This document shows, piece after piece, positions 5,545 to 6,058 of a stretch of DNA of 6,058 bases. Made by a program: the position numbers and the translations under genes. A model generated the notes under the pieces. That model ran no database searches, was not told the origin of the DNA, and saw only the letters and a program-made list of their open reading frames with translations. This stretch comes from Spirochaetaceae bacterium (GTDB taxonomy: Bacteria > Spirochaetota > Spirochaetia > DSM-27196 > SLAA01). Numbering within the stretch: the first letter of the stretch is position 1; each line of letters starts with the position of its first letter. The stretch is taken from contig PXEI01000206.1 of the NCBI GenBank assembly GCA_003564775.1, positions 1-6,058 on the forward strand, read 5' to 3'.

Positions 5545-6029
5545 TTATCTGGTTTACACTGAACGACGATAGTATCACCATTGATACCGACCCGGAGTTT
5601 CTGCTTGTAGATCTCTTACGTAAGGAGTTTGGGCTGGGCGGGGCCCGCCCCGGTTGCCGCCGAGGACGGTGTGGGACATGCGCTATTCTGTTCAACGGTC
5701 ACGTAACATCATCCTGCATGTTGCCTGCCTTCAAGGCACTTGGAAGCGAGATTGTGACAATCGAAGGCTTCATGAAGACTCCGGATTTTGCGGATATCGA
5801 ACGTGGATTCCAGCGAGCTGGAATGGACCCGTGCCGCTTCTGTGCGGCGGCCAAGGTTCTGGTGACCCATGGACTGATCCAGCACAACAGCTCGCCACGA
5901 GCTGAAGATATTGAGCGAGCGGCAAACGGCGTTTTCTGCAGGTGCACAAGTTACTCCAGCTTTGTAGATGCCATTCGCTACGCCGCGGAAGCGCGACGAA
6001 AGAGGTCAAATGTCGGACGAGTATCGTAG
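5541..6029 (+). CDS. [2Fe-2S] iron-sulfur subunit of a xanthine dehydrogenase/CO dehydrogenase-type complex
   Basis: 162 residues, the usual size of CoxS/XdhC-type small subunits, which pass electrons from the molybdenum site to FAD. The N-terminal plant-type ferredoxin domain holds the first cluster: Cys39, Cys44, Cys47 and Cys59 (GCRRGRCGTC, then SSC), followed by IVTIEG (71-76). The C-terminal four-helix domain holds the second: Cys98 and Cys101 (DPCRFC), Cys133 and Cys135 (FCRCTSY). All eight ligands are present. Surrounding positions differ from consensus: GCG is GCR, the Gln before the third motif is Pro97, CGFC is CRFC, and CTGY is CTSY. The gene starts on the stop of the large-subunit-like gene (ATGA), so the two products are probably made together as complex partners. 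It ends 20 bp inside the next gene. Family is certain; the partner and substrate are inferred from position. Confidence 0.93.
   Translation: MIIWFTLNDDSITIDTDPEFLLVDLLRKEFGLGGARPGCRRGRCGTCAILFNGHVTSSCMLPAFKALGSEIVTIEGFMKTPDFADIERGFQRAGMDPCRFCAAAKVLVTHGLIQHNSSPRAEDIERAANGVFCRCTSYSSFVDAIRYAAEARRKRSNVGRVS
6001..6005 (+). promoter_or_regulatory. Shine-Dalgarno for the gene starting at 6010
   Basis: AGAGG ends 4 bases before the ATG at 6010, inside the end of the iron-sulfur subunit gene. It is the main support for calling the truncated gene at the right edge. Confidence 0.5.
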
Positions 6030-6058
6030 TATTCAGATTTCCGTACCGGACACCATTA
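6010..6058 (+). CDS. Start of a further gene, probably the FAD-binding subunit of the same complex; truncated at right edge
   Basis: An ATG at 6010, preceded by AGAGG, opens a frame that runs to the edge of the window and overlaps the iron-sulfur gene by 20 bp. Sixteen residues are visible (MSDEYRSIQISVPDTI). The ending S-V-P-D-T-I resembles the N-terminus of FAD_binding_5 subunits (often '...P.TLEEAL...LAGGTDL'), which are the missing third component of XDH/CODH-type complexes. The product is inferred mainly from this and from operon context; too little sequence is present to exclude another protein. Confidence 0.55.
   Translation, partial: MSDEYRSIQISVPDTI

Overview
The window is a compact stretch of overlapping genes, all on the + strand, with no intergenic space. 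It reads as the interior of one long operon. The most likely source is a spirochaete of the Treponema/Spirochaeta group with a moderately GC-rich genome (about mid-50s % by eye). This rests on gene order: from memory, Treponema pallidum carries a sugar-nucleotide dehydratase (TP0077, 'cap5D'), a DegT-type aminotransferase (TP0078, 'spsC'), a hypothetical protein (TP0079) and a 'quinoline 2-oxidoreductase' iron-sulfur protein (TP0080) in the same succession. I could not check this, so the taxon is an inference.

Layout: (1) 1-271, the C-terminal part of a NusG-family protein with a KOW domain, probably a LoaP/RfaH-type antiterminator, cut by the left edge. (2) 268-1749, a soluble FlaA1/CapD-type NDP-sugar 4,6-dehydratase. 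(3) 1733-2995, a PLP-dependent 4-keto-sugar aminotransferase with an unusual insertion. (4) 2992-5544, a xanthine-dehydrogenase-like molybdopterin-binding subunit carrying a roughly 150-residue low-complexity insertion and eroded cofactor motifs. (5) 5541-6029, the matching [2Fe-2S] subunit with all eight cluster cysteines. (6) 6010 to the right edge, the start of a further gene, probably the FAD-binding subunit. Overlaps between successive genes are 4, 17, 4, 4 and 20 bp, and each start has a purine-rich Shine-Dalgarno-like sequence inside the preceding gene.

How they fit together: genes 2 and 3 are a consecutive pair that would turn a UDP-HexNAc into a 4-amino-4,6-dideoxy sugar nucleotide (bacillosamine, pseudaminic acid or related pathways) for surface glycans or flagellin glycosylation. 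An operon-specific NusG paralogue is typical at the head of such glycan operons. The unexpected part is the tight joining of this pair to a three-part xanthine-dehydrogenase-like enzyme. In that enzyme the residues that normally hold the molybdenum cofactor and substrate are largely replaced, while the iron-sulfur cysteines are intact. This suggests a repurposed electron-transfer complex rather than an ordinary purine dehydrogenase. No RNA genes, insertion sequences, CRISPR arrays, intergenic promoters or terminators were seen.
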